A model generated the notes under the pieces. That model had not been told where the DNA came from and did not search any database. It worked only from the letters and a program-made list of their open reading frames with translations. A DNA stretch of 64,000 nt from Arthrobacter sp. NtRootA1. Its GTDB lineage: Bacteria > Actinomycetota > Actinomycetes > Actinomycetales > Micrococcaceae. A program made the position numbers and the translations under genes. Numbering within the stretch: the stretch's first letter is position 1; each line of letters starts with the position of its first letter. The stretch is from assembly GCF_019976975.1 (NCBI RefSeq), contig NZ_AP024630.1, positions 744,001 to 808,000 of the forward strand. Reading direction: 5' to 3'. Shown piece after piece: positions 63,062 through 64,000 of this stretch.

Positions 63062-64000
63062 ATGACTTCCAGGACAGCCCTTGTAAAGGCCGCCCGCCCG
63101 TCTCACTACTGTTTTGCCCACTATGCAGCGGGTGGCTTCCATCCTGAGTCCCAATACTGGCGGGACATAGGGTGTCAGCGTGTAGCGGCGCTCATTGTCA
63201 GCCTGGGATTGTTGTTTTCGGTGAACGCCTGCACCTATGAGGAGCCGGTGGGGGAGGAATCGCTGCCGGGTTCTGTCTCTCCCGCGCCCCGGGTCTCGGA
63301 CCCGGAACCAGCTGTTGGGGCGCGGCAAGACTGGGGACCCGATGCCATGTTCTACACGGATGCGGGAATCCCGTATTCGGGGGAAAACAAATGGGAGTCG
63401 ACAGTTGGTGTGGCATCGTTTACAACGACCTCCACTGGGGTGGTGTACGTCGATGCTGAGACGTCGGGCATTGTTTGGGAAGACTGGGAGCATGCTGCCA
63501 GAGCTATAGGACGGCAGCCATGGCTGGAACCCAGCGGCACTCGTGTGGGCTATCAGTGGGGTGAGTTCCGAGAAATAGTCGGAAACCCTAGCCATGACCT
63601 GGTCTCTTGGGTCGAAACGATAGACGGACACCGCGGGGACATCGTCGTAGTGCAGCCAAGTACAGGGAAAGTCCTCGCCCGCACGGGAATCAATTCTCCC
63701 CCCCGAACATGGCGTGATCTTCGGTTCAATAGACGATGCCGCGGTCTACTATGCAACCTCGCCCGGAGGAGGCAGAATCGCGAATGTGTGGGTTTGGCGG
63801 TGGGCCGAAGGTGGAGCTCCGCAAGCCAGCAACCTTGATGTTGCCGACGTCAGCGGTGGCACGTGGGCGGTAGTGAGGGAAGATCGAATCAATTTCCAGA
63901 GCGCCGACGGAACGGTCTTGTCATCGGTCCACGCGTCCTATGGAGACCGGACGGCATTCGGTAGCGGCCTCAGCCCGGGTGGCCGGTTCTGGTACGCACC
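63062..64000 (+). pseudogene. Putative lipoprotein with a frameshift at a C7 tract; runs off the window
   Basis: The first frame (63062 to about 63700) encodes a hydrophobic signal segment ending in a lipobox (LLFSVNACTYEE) and an extracellular body (DWGPDAMFYTDAGIPYSGE, VSWVETIDGHRGDIVVVQP). At the run of seven C (63698-63704) this frame changes to Arg-rich sequence, while the frame one base over continues sensibly: PEHGVIFGSIDDAAVYYA and onward to the right edge. With six C the two parts would be one protein. The start is uncertain; there is no strong ribosome site before ATG 63062. No family is recognised. Confidence 0.6.

Noticed and set aside
62515..63147. A 210-codon plus-strand frame in the island
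   Set aside because: It is Arg/Ser/Pro-rich with no motif, overlaps competing frames and lacks a start signal.

Overview
The window is high-GC actinobacterial chromosome, and gene content points to Arthrobacter or Paenarthrobacter (Micrococcaceae). Supporting signs are a GTP-type PEP carboxykinase, the proteasome activator Bpa with its GQYL tail, many GTG and TTG starts, a c-di-AMP riboswitch ahead of a muralytic enzyme, a fused DppC-DppD-type transporter protein, and very long spurious antisense reading frames. The genus is inferred from gene types and style, not from a search. Most of the window (about 1-60.5 kb) reads as intact core or niche-adaptation chromosome; the last 3.4 kb is degraded accessory DNA.

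Region by region. 0-8.6 kb: a HAD phosphatase, a PLP decarboxylase, a TipA-like MerR regulator with a 19-bp-spacer promoter, a secreted transglycosylase under a ydaO/yuaA (c-di-AMP) riboswitch, an OmpR-type two-component system, an orphan winged-helix regulator behind a 670-bp AT-richer leader, and a SixA-like phosphatase. 8.6-14.4 kb: a GntR/FCD regulator divergent from a tight five-gene operon (TSUP transporter, AtzA/TrzN-type amidohydrolase, MFS transporter, fumarylacetoacetate-hydrolase-family enzyme, PuuE-like deacetylase). This is the best candidate for an undescribed catabolic pathway, probably for an N-heterocycle or amide compound. 14.5-22.2 kb: a LysR/EamA pair, a membrane protein with a histone-like tail, a self-regulated TetR / YhgE-Pip / degenerate-ABC operon, and a flavin disulfide reductase.

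22.3-31.6 kb: a sialic-acid-type system: nanE, nanK, a nanA-like lyase/synthase, a four-part peptide-family ABC transporter resembling the SiaEFGI/Sat sialate importers, and a divergent GntR regulator with two operator candidates in the shared intergenic region. 31.8-41.9 kb: tRNA-Arg, pckG, hmp with nsrR and an NsrR box, phosphomannomutase, a RecQ helicase with a C-terminal phosphoribosyltransferase-like segment, a DHA2 efflux pump and tRNA-Ser(GCU). 42-54 kb: a prolyl oligopeptidase, a large FAD/NAD(P)-binding protein, a tandem glycine riboswitch controlling a CycA-type permease, a 1510-residue secreted nuclease-nucleotidase, a VOC protein and tRNA-Ser(UGA). 54-60.5 kb: quinone oxidoreductase, PadR regulator, cstA-ybdD pyruvate/peptide importer, bpa with a companion gene, and an aldo/keto reductase.

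60.5-64 kb: a 51-nt remnant of the 3' part of tRNA-Thr(CGU), a multiply frameshifted Fic gene, small membrane ORFs, and a lipoprotein gene frameshifted at a C7 tract. This looks like the scar and decaying content of an integrated element whose integrase is not in view.

Two families of dispersed palindromic repeats lie between genes. Family A has four copies of about 60 bp at 16.4, 17.2, 22.3 and 28.9 kb. Family B has two copies at 14.5 and 31.7 kb with shared ends and different but internally paired cores. They are the clearest structure that ordinary gene annotation leaves unexplained.
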